A stretch of 39,245 nt of DNA. Origin: Acidobacteriota bacterium. Lineage in GTDB: Bacteria; Acidobacteriota; Terriglobia; 20CM-2-55-15. The first letter of the stretch is position 1, and the number at the start of each line of letters is the position of its first letter. Shown one piece after another: positions 23,358-31,559 of the stretch. Position numbers and translations under genes: made by a program. The stretch is taken from the NCBI GenBank assembly GCA_003223875.1, contig QHWY01000172.1:1-39245 (forward strand), in the 5' to 3' direction. The notes under the pieces are model-generated. The model worked only from the letters and a program-made list of their open reading frames with translations. It was not told the origin of the DNA and searched no databases.

Positions 23358-24343
23358 TTGAGCAATTTCCAGCTATCTCCAAATTTTCGATTGGCTCCCA
23401 AAACAGCGGACGGCTCATAGCCCGCATGCACCATGCAATCCTGGCAGCGCGGATCGCGGCCATAGCCGTATTTTTCCCAAGGAGTTTTTTCGATCAAATC
23501 CTTGAAGGTCGCGTGATGCGCGTCGGTCATGAGATAGCAGGGACCTTTCCACCCTCGAGGATTGAAGGTCGGATTTCCCCAGGCAGTGCACATCATGTCG
23601 CGCTCGCCTGAAAGGAATTCCAGATAGATAGGCGATGTCATCAGTTTGAACTCACTCAACAAGGTTCGAGCTTGCTGAAACTTTTGCCGTATCTCACTTC
23701 GTGGCATGAAGATTTCTTTCGTCTGTACCGCGACATAGGAATAAGCGGGCGAAATCATGAAACCGTCCACGCCAAGCGTTGTCAGGAATTCGAACAGCTC
23801 TCGAATTTCCCGGAGGTCGGTTTCCCGGAAAATCGTTGTATTGGTGCAAACGAGAAATCCGGCTTTTTTCGCGGCCTTGATCCCGTCGATGGCTTCTTTG
23901 AAGACGCCGTCACGCTCGACACAAAGGTCGTGAGTCTTTTCCAATCCGTCCAAATGCACATTGAAGAACAACCGCGATGTCGGCTGGAATTCGTGCAGCC
24001 GTTTCCGAATGAACATTCCGTTTGTGCACAAGTAAATGTGTTTCTTCCTGGCGATAATCTCGCGGACCAGGCGCCCCAGTTCCGGGTAAATAAACGGTTC
24101 TCCGCCGCAAATAGAGACGACGGGTGCGCCGCATTCGTGGAGGGCGTGGAGACATTGTTCAACAGTAAGTTTTTCGCGGATCGTGTCGGCGTACTCGCGA
24201 ATGCGTCCGCAACCGGTGCACGTCAAGTTACAGGCGTGCAGAGGTTCAAGCATCATCACAAGTGGAAATTTCTCAGCGCGGCGAATGCGCTTGCCGGCGA
24301 TGTATTTCGACATGCTGGCGGTCAGACTCAGCGGGAATCTCAC
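23336..24343 (-). CDS. hpnH: adenosylhopane synthase HpnH (radical SAM)
   Basis: A 335-residue radical SAM enzyme. HACNLTCTGCGRI supplies the CxxxCxxC cluster ligands (Cys38, Cys42, Cys45). ICGGEPFIYPEL is the GGE SAM-binding motif, and HIYLCTNGMFI is a typical beta-strand. The C-terminal region includes WKGPCYLMTDAHHATF and DPRCQDCMVHAGYEP, matching the HpnH-specific extension. It joins the 5'-deoxyadenosyl group to diploptene to give adenosylhopane. GTG 24343 overlaps the shc TGA and preserves the expected N-terminus; ATG 24313 is less likely. Confidence 0.94.
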   Translation of the reverse strand: MRFPLSLTASMSKYIAGKRIRRAEKFPLVMMLEPLHACNLTCTGCGRIREYADTIREKLTVEQCLHALHECGAPVVSICGGEPFIYPELGRLVREIIARKKHIYLCTNGMFIRKRLHEFQPTSRLFFNVHLDGLEKTHDLCVERDGVFKEAIDGIKAAKKAGFLVCTNTTIFRETDLREIRELFEFLTTLGVDGFMISPAYSYVAVQTKEIFMPRSEIRQKFQQARTLLSEFKLMTSPIYLEFLSGERDMMCTAWGNPTFNPRGWKGPCYLMTDAHHATFKDLIEKTPWEKYGYGRDPRCQDCMVHAGYEPSAVLGANRKFGDSWKLLKWQLSNP

Positions 24344-26316
24344 TTCAGCCTCCGATATCGAGCCAGTGCGAATAATGGAAAGTAGTGCCGGTATAGGTGA
24401 TATTTCAAATAAAACACTTTGGGAAAGCCCGTTCCCGTGAAGGGCTCCTCGTCCCAGGAACCCTCGAGGTTCTGATGTTCGAGAAGATATTGAACCGAGC
24501 GCTCGACAGCGGGGTCATCCGGGGGCAACATCGCTAGCAGTCCGAGCAAACCCCAAGCAGTTTGCGACGCGGTCGTTTGACCTTGCCCCATCAAATTTGG
24601 ATCGTCATACGAGGCAATGGACTCTCCGAAACCGCCGTCGTGCTTCTGGACCGACCGTAGCCAGTTGACGGCGCGTTTCATCGCACTATCAGCCTGCGTA
24701 TCGCGATTGGCACCAACGGCAGCCAACGCGCGCAGGACGCCGCAGGTGCCATAGATGTAGTTCACTCCCCAGCGTCCATACCACGAACCTGCTGGGTGCT
24801 GTTCCTTCAGGAGATACTCGACGGCCCGTCGAATGCGCGCCTCGGAAGCCGTCCAGCCAAATCGGCCAAGGCACTCGACAACACGAGCCGTCACGTCGGG
24901 TGATGAAGGATCCAGCATGGCGTTGTGATCGGCGAATGGGATGTGATTCAGGAATGCGCGATTGTTGTCGCGATCGAATGCTCCCCATCCGCCGTCCCTG
25001 TTCTGCATGCTCACCATCCAATCCATACCGACATTGATGGCTTCGGCAAGCCTGGCCTGATCCGGGTAGGAAATGTCCTGAAGCGCCATCAATACGAAGG
25101 CGGTGTCGTCCACATCCGGATAAAAATCATTCCGAAACTCAAAAGCCCAGCCTCCGCGCGAGGCGTCACGGTTTTTGATCTGCCAGTCGCCGCCACCGAG
25201 AATTTGATTTTCGAGAAGCCAACGGACGGTTTTTTGCAACGTGGGATCGGCGTGATCCGCATTCGCTTCCTTAAGCGCAAACAGCGCAATCGCGGTGTCC
25301 CACACGGGTGACAAGCAAGGCTGGAGCCTGATTGTCTCGGCGTCCTCGATCTCAAAGCGAGAGAATTCGTCAATTTGGCGCGCCGTCATCGGGTGGTTTG
25401 GCGAATATCCCAACGCGATTAAAGCAAAAATCGAGTTCATCATCGCGGGATAAATGGCGGCGAGACCTTCGGAGCGCTCGAAGTGATCCAACATCCAGCG
25501 GGTGGCCCGGGTTATGGCACGTTCGCGGCCGGGTTTCGGGGGCAGGCGGTCATAGATCTTCAACGCGCGATCGAGGAGCAGAAAAGCGGTTCGCCAATTG
25601 AGCCCCTCACCCCGACTTCTATTGAGGCTGCGCCCTGTCGGGCTTGCGCTCCACGTCCCAGGGGGAGAGGGTGAGAAGAGTTCGTCGATGCGCGCCTGCG
25701 GTGGGACGGGCCAGCGGGGTTTCAGACCGTAAAGAATGGTCAGGGGAATAACGATGGCTCGGGTCCACGATGACATCTCATAGATATTGACGGGAACCCA
25801 TCGAGGCAAGAACATCAACTCCGGCGGTATTGCCGGAACCATTTCCCACCCGATCAGACCGGCCAAGGCAAGGTAGAACCGCGTAAAAGAATTCGTTCGC
25901 TCCAGACCACCGAGTTGCCGTACACGCTGACGCGCGCGAAGCATATGTTGCGAGTCCGGCGGGTCGCCTGCCAATTTGAGCGCCAGATAGGCTTTTACGG
26001 TTGCATTGATCTCCGACGGACCGCCGATGTAAATATTCCAGCCGCCGTCTTCGAGCTGCCGTCGCCGGATGTACTCCGCAAGTTTCACGACGCGTTTCCG
26101 GTCGAAACGGCCCAGGACGTGAAGATAAAAGATGTAATCGGACTCGAGCGTCGTGTCCGCCTCGAGTTCACCGAGCCAGTACCCGTCCTGATGCTGAATT
26201 GATTTCAAAGAGGAGACCGCGCGGTCAATGGCGGCATCGAGCCGGTCTCTTGCGGACAAACTGGCCGGCTGAGGCAAATTTGCAGGTGCTGTTCCCAGTG
26301 CTAGGCTATTCCCCAT
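24340..26316 (-). CDS. shc: squalene-hopene cyclase, with an in-frame repeat insertion
   Basis: A 658-residue terpenoid cyclase. The catalytic DXDD motif is DVDDTAFV, with Asp401, Asp403 and Asp404. Several QW repeats are visible (QHQDGYWLGELEAD near the N-terminus; QNRDGGWGAFDRDNN; KHDGGFGESIASY; EHQNLEGSWDEEPFTG). It cyclises squalene to hopene and hopanol at the inner membrane. Residues about 212-236 (LFSPSPPGTWSASPTGRS through RSRGEGL) interrupt a region normally continuous in the family and are encoded by a repeat element at about 25604-25678. The insertion probably lies in a surface loop, since all catalytic motifs remain. The gene starts 6 bp after ispH and overlaps hpnH by 4 bp. Confidence 0.95.
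   Translation of the reverse strand: MGNSLALGTAPANLPQPASLSARDRLDAAIDRAVSSLKSIQHQDGYWLGELEADTTLESDYIFYLHVLGRFDRKRVVKLAEYIRRRQLEDGGWNIYIGGPSEINATVKAYLALKLAGDPPDSQHMLRARQRVRQLGGLERTNSFTRFYLALAGLIGWEMVPAIPPELMFLPRWVPVNIYEMSSWTRAIVIPLTILYGLKPRWPVPPQARIDELFSPSPPGTWSASPTGRSLNRSRGEGLNWRTAFLLLDRALKIYDRLPPKPGRERAITRATRWMLDHFERSEGLAAIYPAMMNSIFALIALGYSPNHPMTARQIDEFSRFEIEDAETIRLQPCLSPVWDTAIALFALKEANADHADPTLQKTVRWLLENQILGGGDWQIKNRDASRGGWAFEFRNDFYPDVDDTAFVLMALQDISYPDQARLAEAINVGMDWMVSMQNRDGGWGAFDRDNNRAFLNHIPFADHNAMLDPSSPDVTARVVECLGRFGWTASEARIRRAVEYLLKEQHPAGSWYGRWGVNYIYGTCGVLRALAAVGANRDTQADSAMKRAVNWLRSVQKHDGGFGESIASYDDPNLMGQGQTTASQTAWGLLGLLAMLPPDDPAVERSVQYLLEHQNLEGSWDEEPFTGTGFPKVFYLKYHLYRHYFPLFALARYRRLK
25604..25678. 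repeat. palindromic repeat element inserted in frame within shc
   Basis: The element is flanked by CCCTCACCCC on one side and AGAGGGTGAG on the other, which are inverted copies. The core CGCCCTGTCGGGCTTGCGCT at 25631-25650 matches the core in the hpnA element at 22258-22277 in 19 of 20 bases. Its length is a multiple of three (75 bases by these limits), so the cyclase frame is kept. Confidence 0.65.
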
Positions 26317-26322
26317 TGAAAA

Positions 26323-27288
26323 TTACGAGACCACTCTATCGAATTTTTCTAATGGAGCCGGAAGAGGAAAATGGACATCTTCTTCAATGATTTCTAATTC
26401 CTCGACCCGGCTGAAGCCGAATCGGCCTAATCTGTTGACAACCTCCTGCACCAGGATTTCGGGCGTGGATGCCCCCGCTGTTACGCCTACCGACAAAGAT
26501 CCATCCAACCACTCTTGGCGAATGTCATCCGCCGTTGATATAAGATACGCGGCCGCTCCAGCGCTGTGAGCCACTTCCACCAAACGATTCGAATTCGAGC
26601 TATTTGGGGAACCAACGACGAGAATAAGGTCCGCCTTGTAGGCTAGTATCTTGACTGCTGTCTGGCGGTTCTGCGTGGCGTAGCAGATGTCGGAACTGGA
26701 TGGAGAAATGATTTTTGGAAACCGCTGTTTCAGCCGATCCACGATCGCCTGCGTGTCATCCAGACTCAAGGTCGTTTGAGTCGCGTAGATCACGCGATCG
26801 GCCTGAACACCCTCGAGGGCATCGACGTCGTTCACGCTGGATACCAGATGGATGGCATTGGGAGCCTCTCCGTATGTTCCAATGACTTCGTCGTGGTTGC
26901 GATGCCCGATTAAGATGATCGAATAGTTTTCCCGTGCATACCGGATGACCTCAATGTGAACCTTCGTGACGAGGGGACACGTCGCGTCGATCACGCGCAA
27001 CTTCCGCGATTTCGCTTCATCCCAAACCTCAGGCGCTACTCCATGGGCGCTGAAGATCGTGATCGCGCCATCGGGAACCTCGCTCAGATTCTCAACGAAC
27101 ACGGCTCCTTGAGCCGCCAATTCATCTACGACAAACCGGTTATGAACGATCTCTTTACGCACGTACACAGGGCGCCCCAATTTTTCGAGCGCGAGTGCTA
27201 CGATGTCGATAGCGCGAATAACACCGGCGCAGAATCCGCGCGGCTTGGGCAAAAAAACCGTCTTTCCTGCAACTCCCATTCGGGACAT
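26323..27288 (-). CDS. ispH: 4-hydroxy-3-methylbut-2-enyl diphosphate reductase IspH
   Basis: The protein is 321 residues from ATG 27288, preceded by AAGAGG; a GTG at 27306 and an ATG at 27279 are alternatives. Three cysteines bind the [4Fe-4S] cluster: Cys20 in KPRGFCAGV, then the Cys in DATCPLVTKVH and the one in SDICYATQNRQ. Typical blocks HGVAPEVW, GHRNHDEVIGTYGE, GSPNSSNSNRLVEVA and GVTAGASTPEIL are all present. It makes IPP and DMAPP in the last step of the MEP pathway. Placement at the head of the hopanoid operon ties precursor supply to squalene synthesis. Confidence 0.96.
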   Translation of the reverse strand: MSRMGVAGKTVFLPKPRGFCAGVIRAIDIVALALEKLGRPVYVRKEIVHNRFVVDELAAQGAVFVENLSEVPDGAITIFSAHGVAPEVWDEAKSRKLRVIDATCPLVTKVHIEVIRYARENYSIILIGHRNHDEVIGTYGEAPNAIHLVSSVNDVDALEGVQADRVIYATQTTLSLDDTQAIVDRLKQRFPKIISPSSSDICYATQNRQTAVKILAYKADLILVVGSPNSSNSNRLVEVAHSAGAAAYLISTADDIRQEWLDGSLSVGVTAGASTPEILVQEVVNRLGRFGFSRVEELEIIEEDVHFPLPAPLEKFDRVVS

Positions 27289-27430
27289 TCGACCTCTTCG
27301 TTTCACAAATTCCGGACCGTAAATCCTAACATGACCATAGTGGTTCCTTGACCTTTGTTTTGCGTGGTTTGAAAGGAGCAGGTCTCAGACGCGCCCCTAA
27401 GCAGGCGGCTCATGGAGAATGTTTCGCAGC

Positions 27431-27436
27431 TATACT
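27431..27436 (+). promoter_or_regulatory. possible -10 element immediately before the HAD start
   Basis: TATACT ends one base before ATG 27438. With no Shine-Dalgarno and no clear -35, this would give a leaderless message starting near ATG 27444. The same hexamer sits at a similar distance from the exonuclease ATG at 14326. Confidence 0.25.
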
Positions 27437-27437
27437 C

Positions 27438-28142
27438 ATGCTAATGGCAATTGATCTGATCGCGTTCGATGCAGACGACACACTATGGCACAACGAAACG
27501 ATATTTGTGACAGCCCAACAGAAATTCAAGAAACTGCTCGCCAAATATCACACCGAAGAATGGATCGATCGTAAGCTCTACGAGACCGAAGCGCACAATC
27601 TCCAACATTTTGGATACGGCGTGAAGGGATTCACGCTTTCAATGATCGAGACGGCCATCGAATTATCCGAAGGCCGTATTAGCGGAGCGGAAATTCGGAC
27701 CGTTATGGAACTGGGCAAGGAGATGCTGAAGGCTCCGGTCGCGCTTTTGGATGGCGTCGAAGCATGCATCGATCAATTGCTGAAATCCTACCGGTTGATG
27801 GTTATTACCAAAGGCGATCTATTCGATCAGGAAGCAAAATTCGCGAAGTCAGGCCTGGGCGAACGGTTTTGGCGCATCGAGGTGGTTTCGGATAAGAATA
27901 AAAACACCTACGAGAGGATCCTAAAGCGATATGAGCTGGATCCCCGGCGGTTTTTAATGGTCGGCGATTCGCTCAAATCCGACATTCTGCCTGTAGTCGC
28001 CTTAGGCGCCCACGCCGTCCACATCCCGTATCAAACCACATGGATTCACGAACGTGTTACGCCGAGCGAATTGGAAGAAAAGCAGTATTTTCGGCTCGAA
28101 GACATCAGGCTTCTGCCGGAATTTCTGATGCAAATTGAATAA
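27438..28142 (+). CDS. HAD-superfamily hydrolase (phosphatase-like)
   Basis: About 234 residues from ATG 27438 or 233-residue form from ATG 27444. The frame is open to 27348, but that extension has no HAD homology. HAD motif I is AFDADDTLW (nucleophile and acid/base Asp), motif II is MVITKGD, motif III/IV are the Lys in VSDKNKNTYERIL and MVGDSLKSDI. The cap is alpha-helical (type C1). These enzymes usually hydrolyse small phosphorylated metabolites; the substrate cannot be assigned. TATACT at 27431-27436 lies just before the ATG and there is no Shine-Dalgarno. It is divergent from ispH and convergent with the radical SAM gene. Confidence 0.85.
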   Translation: MLMAIDLIAFDADDTLWHNETIFVTAQQKFKKLLAKYHTEEWIDRKLYETEAHNLQHFGYGVKGFTLSMIETAIELSEGRISGAEIRTVMELGKEMLKAPVALLDGVEACIDQLLKSYRLMVITKGDLFDQEAKFAKSGLGERFWRIEVVSDKNKNTYERILKRYELDPRRFLMVGDSLKSDILPVVALGAHAVHIPYQTTWIHERVTPSELEEKQYFRLEDIRLLPEFLMQIE

Positions 28143-28148
28143 TCCCGT

Positions 28149-29642
28149 TTAAAGATAAGCGCGCTCCACTTGGCGGATCGCCCGATACCGCTCGAATGCG
28201 CGGCGCTCGTCTTCCAGACCCAGCATCGACCTGATCGAGCTACCGCGGAAGGTATGTGCAAAAATGCGGCGGATATTGCGCAGCATGAACAGTCGATCGT
28301 GCAGCAGCGCGAAAGGAAAGTGGCGTGCTTTCATCCAGCGCTCGGCCTTCCATCTCATGAACTCGACTTCCTCGGCCGACATGTGTTCTGTCCGCACAAC
28401 GGCGGTCGTGCCGTCATATTCCTGAAGTGTCTCGTTGATGATCAGGCCCCGTTCGCGAAAGTCCTTTGTCATGGGGGTGCGTGGGTATGGGGTCGGATGC
28501 TGAATATAGGGCCAATCGATATAGTGCCGCGCAAATTCCAGATTAGCCTCGATCGACTCCCGCGTGTCGTCCGGGTTCCCTACGATCAAGCCGCCAACGA
28601 CATACATTTTGTTCTTGTGGAGGTAATCGATGGCCTTTATCGTGGCGTTACTTTTACGTCCATCCTCACGCTTTGTGTTCTTCGAAGTAGCGCGCAGAAA
28701 CGCCAAATCGTTTTCGAGAATATTTTCAATACCCAGGAAGATGTAGCGAAATCCGGCCCTGCGCATTATCGGAGCGAGGGTTTCGCCGTGATTCGCAATC
28801 GCCGACGTCATTGCTTGCACGATGTAATCTATCGAATTCAGCCCCGCATCGATGATTGCCTGGCATAGAGCCTCGAATCGCGAGACGTTCAGAGTGACGT
28901 TGTCATCGACAATAAAAATCGCGCGAGCGCCCTGCTCGCGGGCGTCGCGGATGTCCGCCAATACGCGGTCGAACGAGTACGTATGAAAATTTCGCCCACG
29001 CATTTCGATAATCGAGCAGAAGCTACAGTCAAATGTGCAGCCTCGCGAAGTTTCAACGACGTCCACCTGCTTTCCAAGCAGTGTGTAACCACACAGCACG
29101 CGCGCCTTCCGATTCGGCAATCGGATATCTCCACCTTCAAGACTGCTTACCTGCCGTTCCGGATTATGAAAAACTCTTCCGTCGCGGCGATACGACAACC
29201 CCGCGATGCCGTCGAACTCACCGTGATTTTCGATAGAGCGCAAGAGTTGACGGAAGGTTATTTCGCCTTCGCCACGCACAATGAAGTCCACGGATCTGTC
29301 GAAGGCGTTCATAAATGCTTCAGGCGCAAGGCTGGGATCGTAGCCGCCGGCAACGATCTGCGCAGCCGGATGCAATGTTCTGATCAGCGCGATGATCTTC
29401 TTCGCGGTCTGGCGTTGGAACGTCATCACCGATAAACCCACGACGTCGGGTTTCAGTTGATTGACGAGACGTTCGACTGTTTCTCGTACTTGCCGCTGCA
29501 CAAGAATTAAATCGGCGATCGCCACCTCGTGATGCGCATCCACATTCCCTGCAAGCGAACTCAGGGCACCGTTGGGCATGCGGACGACAACTTCCGGCAT
29601 GTGCTCGAAGGAATCCGGCATCGAAAGCAGGAGGATGTTCAA
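28149..29642 (-). CDS. B12-binding-domain radical SAM protein
   Basis: A 497-residue protein. The start is TTG 29642 with a clear Shine-Dalgarno GGAGG 6 bases upstream. Residues about 1-140 are a cobalamin-binding-like domain (LKPDVVGLSVMTF, IVAGGYDPSLAPEAF, VDFIVRGEGEITFRQLL). The radical SAM core begins with SRGCTFDCSFCSI (CxxxCxxC), followed by IFIVDDNVTLN and YIFLGIEN. The C-terminus (about 400-497) is helical. The family includes methyltransferases and other C-C bond enzymes, among them the hopanoid C-2 and C-3 methylases. I cannot match it specifically to HpnP or HpnR. It is convergent with the HAD gene and follows a glycan-type gene group on the same strand. Confidence 0.88.
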   Translation of the reverse strand: MNILLLSMPDSFEHMPEVVVRMPNGALSSLAGNVDAHHEVAIADLILVQRQVRETVERLVNQLKPDVVGLSVMTFQRQTAKKIIALIRTLHPAAQIVAGGYDPSLAPEAFMNAFDRSVDFIVRGEGEITFRQLLRSIENHGEFDGIAGLSYRRDGRVFHNPERQVSSLEGGDIRLPNRKARVLCGYTLLGKQVDVVETSRGCTFDCSFCSIIEMRGRNFHTYSFDRVLADIRDAREQGARAIFIVDDNVTLNVSRFEALCQAIIDAGLNSIDYIVQAMTSAIANHGETLAPIMRRAGFRYIFLGIENILENDLAFLRATSKNTKREDGRKSNATIKAIDYLHKNKMYVVGGLIVGNPDDTRESIEANLEFARHYIDWPYIQHPTPYPRTPMTKDFRERGLIINETLQEYDGTTAVVRTEHMSAEEVEFMRWKAERWMKARHFPFALLHDRLFMLRNIRRIFAHTFRGSSIRSMLGLEDERRAFERYRAIRQVERAYL

Positions 29643-29772
29643 TGTGTACCTCCGTTAGTTGATCGGCTCTACAGATTAGTGGGGACTGGCACCGAGCGCA
29701 AGAATCAAGAAAGACCGTGTGAATTCCGTTATACCGGGACTTTGAGATTCGTCGGTTACAAAACAGATCGAT

Positions 29773-29792
29773 CCCAGGCCTAACGCCCTGGG
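29773..29792 (-). terminator. possible terminator between the methyltransferase and radical SAM genes
   Basis: Read leftward, CCCAGG (29792-29787) and CCTGGG (29778-29773) form a 6-bp stem with an 8-base loop, followed within a few bases by CTGTTTTG. It is short and the T-run is imperfect, so it is weakly supported. Confidence 0.3.
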
Positions 29793-29818
29793 CTAGCTTC
29801 TGTTGCCGCTTCGGTGTT

Positions 29819-30565
29819 TTAATTCTTCCGCACGTAGCAGATCAGTGACAGGCCGAACGGCAATCGATGGCCGGATTTAAACCAGCGAGCCTCGCCAGAT
29901 AGAACCCCTCTAAATACACCGTCCAGCCAGCCCAATCCCTTCGGCAACCGTTTCACATCGCTTCCACCGCCGATGCCTGCGCGCTTCAGTAATCTCCGGG
30001 CAAGAATCACAGGAAACAAGAACCCATTCGCATAGCTGGTCCACTCGACCGCGAATCCGCATTGCTCCAGTTTTTTCTGAAGCTCGTCTCGTGTATAGCG
30101 ATAGCGCACCTGCAACTCGTCATCATGCGACGACCACAGCCACATAAACGCCGGTACACGTATGAAACAGTGACCGCCCCGTTTCAGCACACGAATCATT
30201 TCGCGGAACGCGTCGTCGTGCGCCTCAAGTGGCGTCTGGGTGACAACCTCGAATGAGAAAACGAGATCGAACGTTTCAGACTTAAACGGAATATCCGTTA
30301 TCGAAGCTCGAGTCACTTTCCCAAAGCCTCGCTTCCGCACATGCTCGAGCGCCGCATCGGCAATATCGAGCCCGTAGACATCATGTGAGTTCAGTTCGGT
30401 GTAGTAGCTTAGGTTGAAGCCGGTACCGCAACCCGCATCGAGAATCTTTAGATTTGGCTGCGCGAGCTCGCGCGCCGCAATCGTATCGGTGATCCGGCGC
30501 ATGGCTGGAAACCACCAAAACTTTTCTTCGAGCTGGTACAGCGACTCGAAATCTTCCGCGCGCAT
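29819..30565 (-). CDS. class I SAM-dependent methyltransferase
   Basis: A 248-residue protein. The N-terminal lead (FESLYQLEEKFWWFPAMRRI) is typical of glycan- and lipid-associated methyltransferases. Motif I is LKILDAGCGTGFNLSYY, followed by VYGLDIADAALEHV (acidic end of strand 2), FDLVFSFEVV (motif II) and MIRVLKRGGHCFIRVPA (motif III). The C-terminus (about 170-248) is an extra helical portion. The reaction is SAM-dependent methylation of an unknown acceptor. It follows the epimerase gene by 10 bp on the same strand, so they are probably cotranscribed with the glycosyltransferase. Confidence 0.85.
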   Translation of the reverse strand: MRAEDFESLYQLEEKFWWFPAMRRITDTIAARELAQPNLKILDAGCGTGFNLSYYTELNSHDVYGLDIADAALEHVRKRGFGKVTRASITDIPFKSETFDLVFSFEVVTQTPLEAHDDAFREMIRVLKRGGHCFIRVPAFMWLWSSHDDELQVRYRYTRDELQKKLEQCGFAVEWTSYANGFLFPVILARRLLKRAGIGGGSDVKRLPKGLGWLDGVFRGVLSGEARWFKSGHRLPFGLSLICYVRKN

Positions 30566-30575
30566 GCGTAGGAGA

Positions 30576-31559
30576 TTACCAGTAATGCGCGTGGGAGCGG
30601 CGGTAGTAGTCCACGGTTCGCGTCAATCCTTCTTCCAGTGTTATGCGCGGTGTCCAGCCGGTCGCTCGATTGAATTTCGCCGCGGATGTGTAGACGCTGC
30701 CGATATCGATGGCCTTCTTTTCTGAAGGAAAGGGAACGAGGCGGTAAGAACCGCGTCCGGTTATACGCAACAGCAGTTGAACAAACGATTCGAGAGTGAC
30801 GGGCCGCTCTCCGCCAAGATTAAAATAGTCTCCGCGAAGCCGCGAGTCCGTAGCTGCAATCAGAAGAGCGTCGGCGACGTCGTCAATGTAGTTGAAGCCG
30901 CGCAATTGCTGGCCGTCGCCAAATATCTGGATTTGTTCGCCGTCGATCGCCTGTTTGATAAACCAGCCGACGAAGCCCTGGCGCGAATGCTTCACGAGCT
31001 GCCGTGGTCCATAAGTGTTGACCAATCGAAGCGAGATCGCCGAAATCCCGTGAGCGCAGTCGTACACCATGTGGAACCATTCGCCGGCCATTTTGGTGAC
31101 GCCATTCACGTCGATCGGTTTAAGAGGCTGCGTCTCCACCAGCGGCAGGCTTTCCGGCCGCCCGTAGGATTGTCGGGTTCCCGCATAAACGACACGCGCC
31201 CCGCGGTTTTCGTGTCTGCACGCTTCGAGAAGGGAAAGCGGCGCGAGCGCGTTCATGTGCAGATCGGAAAATGGATCGTCCATCGACTCGATGTGGCTGA
31301 CGTGGCCGGCGAGATTGAAGACGTATTTCTTGCCCCGAACGAGCCGCCGCATCAACGTGAGATCGGCCACATCGCCTTCGACAATTTCGATGTCGTTGCG
31401 GATGGGTTCAACGTTGAAGTAGTTAGCCCCGCAGGTCGGATAGAGCGAATCAACGATGGTAACGGAGGCTCCGGCTTCGACAAGCCGTATGGCCAGATTA
31501 CTGCCGATGAAACCCAAGCCGCCGGTGATTAGGATTTTTTCGCCGCGAAACTCATCCAT
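30576..31559 (-). CDS. NAD-dependent sugar-nucleotide epimerase/dehydratase
   Basis: The protein is 327 residues from ATG 31559; the frame is open to 31595 but that lies inside the glycosyltransferase gene. It is an extended SDR with ILITGGLGFIGSNLAIRL (NAD-binding), VFNLAGHVSH, and a substrate stretch LPLVETQPLKPIDVNGVTKMAGEWFH. The usual Tyr-x3-Lys appears replaced by Val-Asn-Gly-Val-Thr-Lys, so the catalytic Tyr position is atypical. YGPRQL and GDGQQLRGFNYIDDVADALL are family motifs. It probably acts on a UDP- or GDP-sugar. It overlaps the glycosyltransferase by 31 bp. Confidence 0.85.
   Translation of the reverse strand: MDEFRGEKILITGGLGFIGSNLAIRLVEAGASVTIVDSLYPTCGANYFNVEPIRNDIEIVEGDVADLTLMRRLVRGKKYVFNLAGHVSHIESMDDPFSDLHMNALAPLSLLEACRHENRGARVVYAGTRQSYGRPESLPLVETQPLKPIDVNGVTKMAGEWFHMVYDCAHGISAISLRLVNTYGPRQLVKHSRQGFVGWFIKQAIDGEQIQIFGDGQQLRGFNYIDDVADALLIAATDSRLRGDYFNLGGERPVTLESFVQLLLRITGRGSYRLVPFPSEKKAIDIGSVYTSAAKFNRATGWTPRITLEEGLTRTVDYYRRSHAHYW

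Noticed and set aside
27348-27437. N-terminal extension of the HAD hydrolase
   Set aside because: The 30 codons have no HAD homology and motif I should be near the N-terminus, as it is from ATG 27438 or 27444.
28149-29642. Naming the B12 radical SAM protein HpnP or HpnR
   Set aside because: The architecture fits but the N-terminal and core sequence do not resemble those methylases as I remember them. Proximity alone is not enough.
30777-31532. 251-codon plus-strand frame opposite the epimerase
   Set aside because: Antisense shadow of a well-supported SDR gene; no recognisable domain or Shine-Dalgarno.
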